Part shown: in pieces, positions 1 through 7,675 of the stretch
How the letters are laid out: the number at the start of each line of letters is the position of its first letter
How positions within the stretch are numbered: the first letter of the stretch is position 1
Assembly (NCBI RefSeq): GCF_900111275.1
Contig: NZ_FOGR01000005.1
Span: 124,001-188,000, forward strand
Reading direction: 5' to 3'
DNA length: 64,000 nucleotides
DNA from: Rhizobium sp. NFR03
GTDB taxonomy: Bacteria; Pseudomonadota; Alphaproteobacteria; Rhizobiales; Rhizobiaceae
Program-made: the position numbers and the translations under genes
The notes under the pieces: model-generated
What the model was told of the DNA's origin: nothing
Database searches by the model: none
Seen by the model: the letters and a program-made list of their open reading frames with translations, nothing else

Positions 1-525
1 CCCGGCGACATCGTTGCGCGCGAGCGGCTGCTCGATCGCGCCATGGGCCCGAACCGTCGCCGCAAGTCGTCCGAGCAGATCCGCCGCGGGCGTGTGCCGG
101 CCGAAGGTCTGGCACTGGTCGCGCGCGATTGCGATGGTCATGTGATCGGCACCGTGCGCCTGTGGAATGTCGATGCGGGTGTCGATGCCGAAGGTCGTGC
201 CATTCCGGCGCTTCTGCTGGGTCCGCTCGCGGTCGATGCCGCGCAGGAGGGCAAGGGTGTCGGCGGCGCGCTGATGCGCGCGGCGATCGGCGAAGCCGCG
301 TTGCGCGGACATGGCGCCATCCTGCTCGTGGGCGATGCGCCTTATTACGAGCGCTTCGGCTTTCAGGCGCAGCATGCCCAGCATCTCGTCATGCCGGGTC
401 CGTTCGAACGCCATCGCTTCCTCGGCCTCGAGCTGAAGGAAGGCTGGCTGAAGGGCGCTGCCGGCATGCTGATCGCCAGCGGGCGCAAGCTCTCCCAGGT
501 GATGCCGATGCGGAAGGTTGCCTGA
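1..525 (+). CDS. GNAT-family N-acetyltransferase, 5' end outside window
   Basis: The reading frame is open from base 1, so the start lies to the left of the window; the visible 174 residues are the C-terminal part. It resembles YhbS-type GNAT acetyltransferases, which transfer acetyl from acetyl-CoA to an amine. The acetyl-CoA pyrophosphate loop is visible as QEGKGVGGALM (about residues 83-93 of the visible part), preceded by the strand LLLGPLAVD and followed by YYERFGF, a motif typical of this subfamily. The usual RERLLDRAMG...R..K.SE N-terminal block is present, so little more than a short N-terminus is missing. Substrate unknown. An ATG at position 43 is internal, not the start. Confidence 0.8.
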   Translation, partial: PGDIVARERLLDRAMGPNRRRKSSEQIRRGRVPAEGLALVARDCDGHVIGTVRLWNVDAGVDAEGRAIPALLLGPLAVDAAQEGKGVGGALMRAAIGEAALRGHGAILLVGDAPYYERFGFQAQHAQHLVMPGPFERHRFLGLELKEGWLKGAAGMLIASGRKLSQVMPMRKVA

Positions 526-743
526 CGCTACCGCGTCGTTGGACGATCGCCGGGCGGCTGTTTGACTTGGCGACAGGCCTGAACTAGCATGCGGCGGTAC
601 GGGTGAGAGCCCCGGCCGTCCGCAAGTCTTTCCGGCTTTGGTGAAGTCTCTCCTGTCGTCTTTCGGTCATCCCTCCCGGCATGCTCCCGATGGCAATGCG
701 GACACCATGGATATCACGGCATGCCATTGCTGGAGAGATTCCG

Positions 744-1193
744 ATGCAACCGTCATCATCAAATCCGTTGCCTTGCCTCGACGCGCTCAAGGCGCAGGCG
801 AAGCGACTTCGATCTTCCCTTGCCGCTCGCGGTATCGATATGTCCCACTCCCGTGCGCTGGAAACGGTCGCCGAGCAATATGGCTTTCGGGACTGGAATA
901 CGCTGCATGCCAGTGTTGGAAACCGGCCGCCGCTCGATCCCTATCAACTGGGTTCGCGCGTGCGTGGCTTCTATCTCGGCCAGCCATTCGAGGCGCAGGT
1001 TCTCGGTGTGCAGGCGCTGACGGCGCAGGCGGGGCAATACCGGTTGACGCTTGATCTCGACGAACCTGTCGATGTCGTGACCTTCGAGAGCTTCTCGGCG
1101 TTCCGCAAGCGGGTTCACTGCACGATCGACGCCTCCGGGCGAACGGCGGCGAAGACGTCGGACGGCAGGCCGCATGTCGAGTTGCTATGGTAA
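744..1193 (+). CDS. Small glyoxalase-superfamily-like protein
   Basis: 149 residues. The ATG at 744 was chosen because GGAGAG lies 6 bases upstream (732-737); an upstream in-frame ATG at 681 adds 21 residues with no ribosome site. The N-terminal half carries LKAQAKRLRSSL...SHSRALETVAEQYGFRDWNTLHA, a helical block seen in rhizobial proteins annotated as glyoxalase superfamily proteins. The C-terminal half (from about GSRVRGFYLGQPF) is a small beta-rich domain predicted to bind something, but metal-binding residues of true glyoxalase I are not evident. It is a stand-alone gene between the acetyltransferase and the serine hydrolase. Function unknown; the family call rests on the YGFRDWNTL signature. 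Confidence 0.6.
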   Translation: MQPSSSNPLPCLDALKAQAKRLRSSLAARGIDMSHSRALETVAEQYGFRDWNTLHASVGNRPPLDPYQLGSRVRGFYLGQPFEAQVLGVQALTAQAGQYRLTLDLDEPVDVVTFESFSAFRKRVHCTIDASGRTAAKTSDGRPHVELLW

Positions 1194-1272
1194 GGCGTCA
1201 CGTTGACGTGAGGGCGGCGCGAGAGGCGCGCCGCTACCTTGCGGCACGGCCGAGAATGCCTACCTCGGTTTC

Positions 1273-2319
1273 ATGAAATCGATCTCTTCCACATCCGCCC
1301 TCGCGCTCGCTCTGTCGGGCATTCTCGGCTGTTCCCCGGCCTTTGCTCAGACGACGGCCGCTCCGGCTGCTGCCGCAACCTCTCTGGACACGACGCGACT
1401 GTCGAGCGTGCTGAACGACGCCGCCCGTCTCTCGCCATTGGAAACAGTCGTCGTCGCCCGCAACGGGCAGATCGTCACCGAACGGGGTTACCGGTCGAAC
1501 AAGACGACGGAGAGCACCAATATCAAATCGGCCTCCAAGACCATCATTTCCGCCTTGGTCGGAATCGCGATCGAGAAAGGCTTGCTGACCGGCGTCGATC
1601 AGCCGATTGCGCCGATTCTTTCGCGGGATCTGCCGGCCGATCCGGATCCGCGTCTGGCAAGGATCACCATCGGCAACCTCCTGTCCATGCAGGCGGGGCT
1701 GGACCGGATGTCCGGACCGGACTACGGGCGGTGGGTATCGAGCGGCAACTGGGTCCGGTTTGCGCTGGCTGCGGATTTCGTGGACGAACCCGGCGGGCAG
1801 ATGCTGTATTCGACCGGCTCGACGCATCTGCTCTCGGCCATTCTCACCAAGGTCGGGGGGAAATCGACGCTGGCGCTGGCCCGCGAGTGGTTTGCACCGG
1901 TCAAGGACTTCCGCATCGGAGCCTGGGAGCGTGATCCGCAAGGCGTCTATCTCGGTGGCAACCAGATGGCGATGAGCGCCCGTTCGCTGCTGGCCTTCGG
2001 CGAGCTTTATCGCAATGGCGGGAGAACGCCGGAAGGGCGGCAGGTGGTGTCGGAGGATTGGGTAGCGCAATCCTGGGCCGTGCGCACACAGTCGCAGTTC
2101 TCGGGCGATGGTTATGGCTATGGCTGGTTCACCCGGGAGATGGGCGGGCATCAGGTTCATTTTGCCTGGGGCTTTGGCGGGCAGATGCTCTACATCGTGC
2201 CCGACCTCAAGATGACGGTCGCGATGACCTCCGACGAGAGCGCGCCATCCGCCCGAACCGGTTACCGCGACGATCTTCATGATCTGCTTGCCCGGATTAT
2301 CTCGACCTCGGGCACCTGA
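1273..2319 (+). CDS. Exported serine hydrolase, class C beta-lactamase-like fold
   Basis: 348 residues with an N-terminal hydrophobic export signal (about 1-25, ending SPAFA before QTT). The penicillin-binding/beta-lactamase catalytic SxxK motif is S86-A-S-K89. A tyrosine motif, YSTGST, sits near residue 178, and WGFGGQ near the C-terminus is in the place of the KTG-like triad, here HFAWGFGGQM. This pattern matches the periplasmic 'beta-lactamase-related serine hydrolase' group (esterases, D-amino-acid peptidases) better than a true resistance enzyme. A possible lipobox (ILGC) ends at Cys20, so a lipoprotein is an alternative. It is likely monocistronic, convergent with the next gene. Substrate unknown. 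Confidence 0.85.
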   Translation: MKSISSTSALALALSGILGCSPAFAQTTAAPAAAATSLDTTRLSSVLNDAARLSPLETVVVARNGQIVTERGYRSNKTTESTNIKSASKTIISALVGIAIEKGLLTGVDQPIAPILSRDLPADPDPRLARITIGNLLSMQAGLDRMSGPDYGRWVSSGNWVRFALAADFVDEPGGQMLYSTGSTHLLSAILTKVGGKSTLALAREWFAPVKDFRIGAWERDPQGVYLGGNQMAMSARSLLAFGELYRNGGRTPEGRQVVSEDWVAQSWAVRTQSQFSGDGYGYGWFTREMGGHQVHFAWGFGGQMLYIVPDLKMTVAMTSDESAPSARTGYRDDLHDLLARIISTSGT

Positions 2320-2330
2320 TCAAAAGAGAC

Positions 2331-2354
2331 CCTTGCGGTGTTGCTGTCGCAAGG
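2331..2354. terminator. Candidate terminator hairpin between convergent genes
   Basis: CCTTGCG and CGCAAGG form a perfect 7-bp stem with a 10-base loop in the 62-bp gap between the serine hydrolase and the convergent wall-hydrolase-like gene. There is no strong T tract on either side, so this is a weak call. Confidence 0.35.
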
Positions 2355-2381
2355 ATCTCCGCATCCGGGCGCAGTCCGCCC

Positions 2382-3740
2382 TCAGGCGCGGCGGATGGAC
2401 AGAAGCCGGTATTGGTACGCGCCCTTTGGCCCGTTTTTCGGATAGCTGGAGACGCTGATGCGATCGCCCTGGTTGCCACCGAGGCAGGTGATGGTGGTGT
2501 CCGTCATGGACTGGAAGAATGCCACGTGTCCGCCATTGGCGCCATTTCCGGTCCGACGGAAGACGACGATGTCGCCGGCTTGCGGGGCGGCCGTGACGTC
2601 GTTACCCCAGCCTTCATCATGCCAGGACATTGCCCACTTGCTGTCCGTGCCCTTGATGCCCGCTTGCTCGACGCAAAAGTTGACGAAGGATGAGCACCAT
2701 GGCGTTTCGTCCGGCGCCTTTCCGCCCTTGGTGGTCGCGTGGTACATGACGATCCGGGGGTTGTGCTGTGATCCGGGAATTTCCGCGACGCCCGACGCCA
2801 GTTCCGCCTTGGCGATGTCGATCGGCTTCGATGTGATGCTGCCGGTGAAGGCCAGCGGGAGGCCACCAATCTCTGCCTTGAGATAGGAACTGTGCATATA
2901 GCCGTCCGACACGCCGTCGCCCTGGATGTCGATCTGCATCCAGTCGCCGATGCGTTTCACGCCGCGTACGAGGGTATCCAACGGGTATTTCTGAATAACG
3001 CCGAAGGATTCTCCGGGGCCAGCCCGCAGGTTGAGGCCACTGCGTGCGGTGATGGTGTAAGTGGCGGATGCGCCGACGGTGCGCGGTGTTTCTACCGGGC
3101 CTTCAGCCGAGAATTGACCGAAGCTTGCCGCTGCCGAATTGAAGACGTTGCCGTCATAGTCGATGCCGCCGAACGGGAGGTCCTGCTCCATGTCCTTCTG
3201 GAAAAGGGTCCAGAGACCGTCTCTCAACGCGCTTCGCGTGCCTGACCATCCGAGCGAGCCGGAGAGCCAGATGAGATCCACGAGACCCGCGTCGTGAAGT
3301 CTGCGGGCGACAAGACCCGACCCATAGACGCCGAGGACATAGCGTCCGCCAAGCTCGATTTTCACCTTCTCGAAGTAGCGTGCGATCTGGGCGAGATCGG
3401 CCGGCGCGACATAGTCGTGATCGACCGCGAAATAGATGCCGGAGCCCGTGGGTTGGCCGAGTTCCGTCGCCAGTTTTAAGGCGCGCCGCGCATCGCGAAT
3501 GCCATTGGCGTCGGAGAGATCGCTCAGTCTGCCGTTCGCGCCGCCGCCGGCCTGAAACACGACGGCCACGCTGAGGCCGGCTCCATGGAGGGCAGCAAGC
3601 TCACCTTTGCTCAGGCACTTCGACGGCAGCGAACTGCTATTGCGGTTGTTGTAGTAGCGGATCACGGAGACGACCCCGAGATCGGCAAGCTTCTGCGCAT
3701 AAGGCCCGACATTGTGGGCGACGTCGATGATCTGCTGCAT
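2382..3740 (-). CDS. Modular DUF1906 glycoside-hydrolase-like / SH3 / TIGR02594 peptidase-like protein
   Basis: 452 residues from the ATG at 3740, chosen because GGAGAAG stands just upstream; an earlier in-frame ATG adds 17 residues. Three modules are visible. Residues about 1-220 are a DUF1906 (Rv2525c-like) TIM-barrel, with DVAHNVG at the start, YFAVDHDY (acidic pair) in the middle and GGIDYDGN at the end. Residues about 230-295 are a bacterial SH3 domain (LNLRAGPGESFGVI...GYMHSSYL). Residues about 330-452 are a TIGR02594/CHAP-like domain with likely catalytic Cys in PWCSSFVNFC and His in GGHVAFFQ. This architecture suggests cleavage of peptidoglycan. There is no signal peptide or membrane segment, so export would need a holin, type VI system or lysis. 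No phage genes are near. Confidence 0.8.
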   Translation of the reverse strand: MQQIIDVAHNVGPYAQKLADLGVVSVIRYYNNRNSSSLPSKCLSKGELAALHGAGLSVAVVFQAGGGANGRLSDLSDANGIRDARRALKLATELGQPTGSGIYFAVDHDYVAPADLAQIARYFEKVKIELGGRYVLGVYGSGLVARRLHDAGLVDLIWLSGSLGWSGTRSALRDGLWTLFQKDMEQDLPFGGIDYDGNVFNSAAASFGQFSAEGPVETPRTVGASATYTITARSGLNLRAGPGESFGVIQKYPLDTLVRGVKRIGDWMQIDIQGDGVSDGYMHSSYLKAEIGGLPLAFTGSITSKPIDIAKAELASGVAEIPGSQHNPRIVMYHATTKGGKAPDETPWCSSFVNFCVEQAGIKGTDSKWAMSWHDEGWGNDVTAAPQAGDIVVFRRTGNGANGGHVAFFQSMTDTTITCLGGNQGDRISVSSYPKNGPKGAYQYRLLSIRRA

Positions 3741-3845
3741 GTCACTTCTCCCGTTTTCCGGAAAATTAGACATGCCGCAGATAAATATCAACCTAAATTA
3801 GATTTAAATAAATAATACAACTCAAGAGGGTTCTTGGTTGTCCGT

Positions 3846-4835
3846 CTAGGACGTCAGATCGATGACGCCGGCTTCACCTGCTTCCGTCCCGAAAGCCAGC
3901 TGCTGGCCCGACTTCGACCAGGCGAAGCCGGAAATCGCACCTTTGCCGGGTCGACGAAGGAGAACTTCCTTGCTGTCGGCAAAGCGAACAGCCAGCACCA
4001 TGCCGTCGGAATAGCCGATGGCTGCGACCTCTTCGGAGGGGTGGCAGGCGACGTGCGAGACCATGACGTCGGCGCGGGTGCCAAGTTCCAGAGGTGCCTT
4101 GCCCATGGGGCCATCCTTGGCCTGGAACGGCCAGACGATGGCGGCGGGCGCTCCGGAGGAAGCGAGCCATTTTCCGCGTGCGGACCACGACCACGACTTT
4201 ACCTTAGCCGGATAACCACTCATGCGCATATGGCGCGCTTCGGCACCCGGCTTGGTGTCCAGCTTCCACCCGTGCAGGGCGTTCTCCTGCATCATGGTAA
4301 CGACGAAGCGACCATCGGGGGAGAAGGTCACGCCGGTATGCGCGCCCTTCCAGTCCAGATCGATAGCCGGACTCGATGTCGCGACCCAGTGCAGAGAGAC
4401 ACCGTTGTAGCGAGCCAGCGCGATGCGAAGCCCCTTTGGTGCAAAGGCGATGCCCTCGACCGTGCGTTCCTCGGTGAACGTGCGCGTCGTACCGTCGGAA
4501 AGCCGGACCGTCGCCATCTTGCCCGTCGTAAAGGCGACAGCGCCTTGCGGGCCGGCGGCAATCTTCGAGATCCACTTGCGCGGCTCGTTGGCCAGTTCCG
4601 TCACATCGCCATCGCGCGTGATGCGCAGAACCCGGCCATCCTCGCCGCCTGTCAGCAGCGTGTCGGTCGCGTCGTCGCGCAGCGCGACGAGCAGGCCATC
4701 GTGAGCAGGGGTAACCGCATGGCTGCCGTCGAGACGATGCACGAAACCCGCAGCATCGGCAAAGACGGGAACGTCGCCCAGATAGGCGACGCCGACGACA
4801 TGGGCTTCGAGATCGAGCGGGGCGACGGTCGGCAT
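3846..4835 (-). CDS. WD40-repeat protein paired with CobW GTPase
   Basis: 329 residues. The ATG at 4833-4835 overlaps the TGA of the upstream cobW-family gene as ATGA, which supports this start over a longer frame that would run into cobW, and implies translational coupling. The sequence is a chain of short beta-blade units with GH/WD-like spacing: GSHAVTPAHDGLLVALRDD, VSKIAAGPQG, VTFSPDGRFVVTMMQENALHGWKL, SWSARGKWLASSGAPAAIVWPF, CHPSEEVAAIGYSDGMVLAV, GFAWSKSGQQLAFGTEAGEAGVIDL. It is expected to be a cytoplasmic beta-propeller scaffold. WD40 genes beside COG0523 GTPases recur in alphaproteobacteria; the partner is not established, but joint work in zinc delivery is the natural inference. Confidence 0.85.
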   Translation of the reverse strand: MPTVAPLDLEAHVVGVAYLGDVPVFADAAGFVHRLDGSHAVTPAHDGLLVALRDDATDTLLTGGEDGRVLRITRDGDVTELANEPRKWISKIAAGPQGAVAFTTGKMATVRLSDGTTRTFTEERTVEGIAFAPKGLRIALARYNGVSLHWVATSSPAIDLDWKGAHTGVTFSPDGRFVVTMMQENALHGWKLDTKPGAEARHMRMSGYPAKVKSWSWSARGKWLASSGAPAAIVWPFQAKDGPMGKAPLELGTRADVMVSHVACHPSEEVAAIGYSDGMVLAVRFADSKEVLLRRPGKGAISGFAWSKSGQQLAFGTEAGEAGVIDLTS

Positions 4836-5950
4836 CAGTTCGGCTTTGCCGCGCAGGCCTGGAAGGTGCGTTCCAGCTTCTCGCGGTCGAGATCGCGGCC
4901 GATGAACACAAGGCGGCTCTCGCGCGGCTCGCCTTCCTTCCACGGGCGCTGATGGTCGCCCTCGATGATCATATGCACGCCCTGCACCACGTAGCGATCG
5001 GCATCGCCCGCAAAGGCGATGATGCCCTTGAGGCGAAGGATGTTCGGGCCGTCCGTCTGTGTGATCTTCTGGATCCAGGGAAAGAACCGGTCCGGGTTCA
5101 TCTCGCCGCCACGCAGCGAAACCGACTGCACGGTCACGTCATGAATGTCGGAGGGAGCATGCGCGTGATCATGACCATGAGCATGATCGTGATGATGGTC
5201 GTGTCCATGGTGATGGTGGTGGTCGTGGCCGCAATCGGGACCGCAAGCATGATCATGGTCGTGGTCATGATCGTCCTGCTTCAGGAAGTCCGGCTCGTTC
5301 TCCAGCGCGCGCTCCAGATTGAACGCGCCCTGGTCGAGGACCTTGGCGAGATCGATTTCCGAGCGCTGGGTGCGATGGATGCGGGCCGACGGGTTGATGA
5401 CGCGGATCGTCGCCTCGACCTTCGCCAGTTCTTCCGGCGTGACGAGGTCGGTCTTGTTGAGGAGCACGACATCGGCGAAGGCAATCTGGTCTTCGGCCTC
5501 GCGGCTGTCCTTCAGGCGCAGCGGCAGATGCTTGGCGTCCACGAGCGTGATGACCGCGTCCAGCTCCGTCTTGGCGCGAACGTCGTCATCCATGAAGAAG
5601 GTCTGGGCGACCGGAACGGGATCGGCGAGGCCGGTCGTTTCCACGATGATCGCATCGAAGCGGCCCGGGCGCTTCATCAGGCCTTCGACCACGCGGATCA
5701 GGTCGCCACGCACCGTGCAGCAGACGCAGCCATTGTTCATCTCGTAGATTTCTTCGTCCGACTCGACGATCAGATCGTTGTCGATGCCGATCTCGCCGAA
5801 TTCATTGACGATGACCGCATATTTGCGACCATGGTTTTCCGAGAGGATGCGGTTCAGCAGGGTCGTCTTGCCGGCACCGAGGTATCCGGTAAGGACGGTG
5901 ACGGGGATTGGCTTCTGGACGGTTGCTTCGGACACAGGTGCTTCGGACAT
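4835..5950 (-). CDS. CobW/COG0523 family GTP-dependent zinc chaperone with His-rich loop
   Basis: 371 residues. The G3E GTPase features are in order: Walker A GYLGAGKTT (about 22-30), the metal-binding CxCC motif C75-V-C77-C78 in NNGCVCCTV, Walker B-like IIVETTGLADP, and the base-recognition NKTD. Between GTPase and C-terminal CobW_C domain lies a strikingly His/Asp-rich stretch (about residues 226-268), a metal buffer expected to bind zinc. The C-terminal domain ends with LVFIGRDLDREKLE. Known relatives move zinc to client enzymes and are usually repressed by Zur in zinc-replete cells. Here a partial Zur-like site lies about 130 bp upstream. It is first in a two-gene unit with the overlapping WD40 gene. 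A cobalamin role is unlikely: no cob genes are nearby. Confidence 0.9.
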   Translation of the reverse strand: MSEAPVSEATVQKPIPVTVLTGYLGAGKTTLLNRILSENHGRKYAVIVNEFGEIGIDNDLIVESDEEIYEMNNGCVCCTVRGDLIRVVEGLMKRPGRFDAIIVETTGLADPVPVAQTFFMDDDVRAKTELDAVITLVDAKHLPLRLKDSREAEDQIAFADVVLLNKTDLVTPEELAKVEATIRVINPSARIHRTQRSEIDLAKVLDQGAFNLERALENEPDFLKQDDHDHDHDHACGPDCGHDHHHHHGHDHHHDHAHGHDHAHAPSDIHDVTVQSVSLRGGEMNPDRFFPWIQKITQTDGPNILRLKGIIAFAGDADRYVVQGVHMIIEGDHQRPWKEGEPRESRLVFIGRDLDREKLERTFQACAAKPN

Positions 5951-6074
5951 GGGAAACCTCGAGGGGCAGAGGAGGGGTGCCCACCGGCGCGCCGGAGGGC
6001 GGCCAATGCGCGGGATCGTCGGGGTGATATAGGAGATGGCGCACGGCAGTGCAAATGCTCGGCCGCAGATATTC

Positions 6075-6092
6075 CATCCTTTATAACATTAC
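6075..6092 (-). promoter_or_regulatory. Candidate partial Zur site upstream of the CobW gene
   Basis: On the minus strand the sequence reads GTAATGTTATAA followed by non-matching bases. The first nine bases match one half of the palindromic Zur motif reported for Rhizobiales (GTAATGTTA/TAACATTAC); the second half keeps only TAA. It lies in the 155-bp gap upstream of the GTPase gene. One good half-site only, so tentative. Confidence 0.35.
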
Positions 6093-6105
6093 ATGCCCCG
6101 ACGGT

Positions 6106-6897
6106 TCAGTCATCGAACAATGCGAGGTCGAACGCATCCACATCTGCGAGGAGAGCGAGGAGGCCGGAGACCGCGTGATCCAGCAATCGTTCGCCGCGCT
6201 CGGCCGTGGCCATGGCGGCGTTGCCGGCCGCGCCTTTCGGGTTGAGGTCGCGCATGCGCCAGCCAAAGGCGTGGGGGCCGTAAGCGCGGAGATGCGCGAA
6301 CTGTGCCTGCCATTCGCTCTGGCGAGAGGAGAAGGCCTCTGCGCGCATCTGGTCGACCTTGTCGGGATGCAGGGCGAGCATGACCGAGGTTTCGATATCG
6401 CCGCCATGGATGTCGATGGATCTGGCGGCCGGATCGATCCAGCCTTCGGGCTGGCCGAACCGCGTCCAACTGGTGGCGACAGCCAGCATGTCGTAGCGCA
6501 CCCGGGCTTCCGTCGCGACGATGGTCATCAAAGGGGCATTGCCGCCATGGGCGTTGAGCATCACCAATTTGCGGATGCCCTGCGCCCGCAGGTGCCCGGC
6601 AATGCCGAGCCATCGCTCGACGGCTTCCTCGTAAGTCAGCGTCCGCGTTCCCGCGACATCCACATGCTCGATCGAATAGCCTACCGGTTCCGTCGGAAGG
6701 AAGGTGACCGGCAGATCGCCACGGGCAGCAATGAGGCGCTTCACCACGCCGTCGGCGATCAGCGTGTCGGTCTCGAATGGCAGATGGGGCCCATGCTGCT
6801 CGTGTGCGCCCAGTGGCAGAACGGCGATCCAGCGGGCGCGCAGGGATGGGGCCAGTGCCGGATCGTTATCCGCCCAGCGGGCTGCGGGTCTCGTCAT
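6106..6897 (-). CDS. Creatininase-family amidohydrolase
   Basis: 263 residues from ATG 6897, with AGGAAA a few bases upstream; a TTG 15 codons earlier is possible but less likely. The family's metal-binding motifs are visible: LPLGAHEQHGPHLPFETD near residue 30 (Glu and His ligands with the following Asp), LNAHGGN near residue 115, and HGGDIETS near residue 165. These enzymes are di-metal amidohydrolases that include creatininase and the mycofactocin peptidase MftE. The gene is divergent from a MarR regulator across 124 bp, which suggests control by it. No creatinase gene is present, so a creatinine pathway cannot be claimed; the substrate is open. Confidence 0.85.
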   Translation of the reverse strand: MTRPAARWADNDPALAPSLRARWIAVLPLGAHEQHGPHLPFETDTLIADGVVKRLIAARGDLPVTFLPTEPVGYSIEHVDVAGTRTLTYEEAVERWLGIAGHLRAQGIRKLVMLNAHGGNAPLMTIVATEARVRYDMLAVATSWTRFGQPEGWIDPAARSIDIHGGDIETSVMLALHPDKVDQMRAEAFSSRQSEWQAQFAHLRAYGPHAFGWRMRDLNPKGAAGNAAMATAERGERLLDHAVSGLLALLADVDAFDLALFDD

Positions 6898-6957
6898 GGC
6901 ATGTCTTTCCTGGGCAGTATCCCGGCAATTGGCGTCTCGCAAGGTCTTGCGGCCCTA

Positions 6958-6977
6958 TTGTCATATGAGTCATACAA
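6958..6977. promoter_or_regulatory. Candidate operator between creatininase and MarR genes
   Basis: The 20-bp stretch begins TTGT and ends ACAA and contains GTCATA twice, 9 bp apart. TTG...CAA ends are common in MarR-family operators, and the site sits in the divergent intergenic region. The palindrome is imperfect, so the call is low confidence. Confidence 0.3.
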
Positions 6978-7021
6978 GCTCGACAAGGCAGTGCAAGCCT
7001 TCGGCAGGCAGGGGAGCGAGC

Positions 7022-7552
7022 ATGGGCAAGAAAGACAAGTCCGAGAAGAAAGCCAAGCAGAAAAAGATCAAGATCGACAAGATCGCGGATCACACCGGCG
7101 TAGACGGAGAGGATGCTCCGGATGAAGCGTCCGCCCCGGTTCTGGCACCTCTGCTGGCACAGGCGGCTCGTTCCATGCGAACCGTCCTGTCGCGCAATCT
7201 TCTGGAAAGCGGCCTTTACGCCGGACAGGACGGCGTGATGCTGGCGCTGGCGGAGACAGACGGCATGACCGCCGGCGCGCTTGCGGGCCATCTCGGCGTC
7301 AAGGCGCCGACGATGACCCGCACCATCGGTCGCATGGAAGCGCAAGGGTTCCTCGAGCGCAAGGCCGATGCGGACGATGCCCGGCTGACCAAGGTCTATC
7401 TGACAGCGAACGGCCGCGAGCGGCTGCAAGCCATCGAGGCTGCGGCGGACCTATCGGAAACGACGGCGCTGAAGGGCATGACGGACAAGCAGATCCGAAC
7501 GCTCGCCAAGCTCCTGAAGGTCGTGGATGCCAATCTGCAGGGTGTCGAGTAG
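7022..7552 (+). CDS. MarR-family transcriptional regulator with Lys-rich N-terminus
   Basis: 176 residues from the ATG at 7022, preceded by AGGGGAGCG. Residues about 1-25 are very basic (ten Lys in the first 20) and unlike the rest. A MarR winged-helix domain follows: MTAGALAGHLGVKAPTMTRT is the helix-turn-helix with recognition helix VKAPTMTRTIGRME, and RKADADDARLTKVYLT is the wing with the typical D-R/D-x-R pattern. It should bind DNA as a dimer and respond to a small ligand. Being divergent from the creatininase-family gene, it probably controls that gene and itself. The basic tail could add non-specific DNA contact; it is not part of the usual MarR domain. Confidence 0.88.
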   Translation: MGKKDKSEKKAKQKKIKIDKIADHTGVDGEDAPDEASAPVLAPLLAQAARSMRTVLSRNLLESGLYAGQDGVMLALAETDGMTAGALAGHLGVKAPTMTRTIGRMEAQGFLERKADADDARLTKVYLTANGRERLQAIEAAADLSETTALKGMTDKQIRTLAKLLKVVDANLQGVE

Positions 7553-7591
7553 GCCTTGCAACAGGCTCTCGCGCAGGGATTGCAGTCTCGA

Positions 7592-7616
7592 TTTAAACAG
7601 TTTAAGAGGGTTTAAG
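7592..7616. promoter_or_regulatory. Candidate LacI-type operator upstream of the LacI gene
   Basis: TTTAAAC (7592-7598), one base, then GTTTAAG (7600-7606) form a near-perfect inverted repeat; GTTTAAG recurs at 7610-7616, exactly one helical turn on. The cluster is 60-84 bp upstream of the GTG of the LacI-family gene, in an otherwise GC-rich gap. Autoregulation is inferred. Confidence 0.45.
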
Positions 7617-7675
7617 GGCGCTTTCAGGCATTGCTAGAGGCGTTGGGGAGATGACCGGGCAAACCGGGAGGACAC

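Noticed and set aside
4952..6178. A 408-codon plus-strand frame opposite the CobW gene
   Set aside because: Its Met/Val-rich low-complexity part is just the reverse of the CAC/GAC-rich His/Asp loop; the minus-strand gene is well supported.
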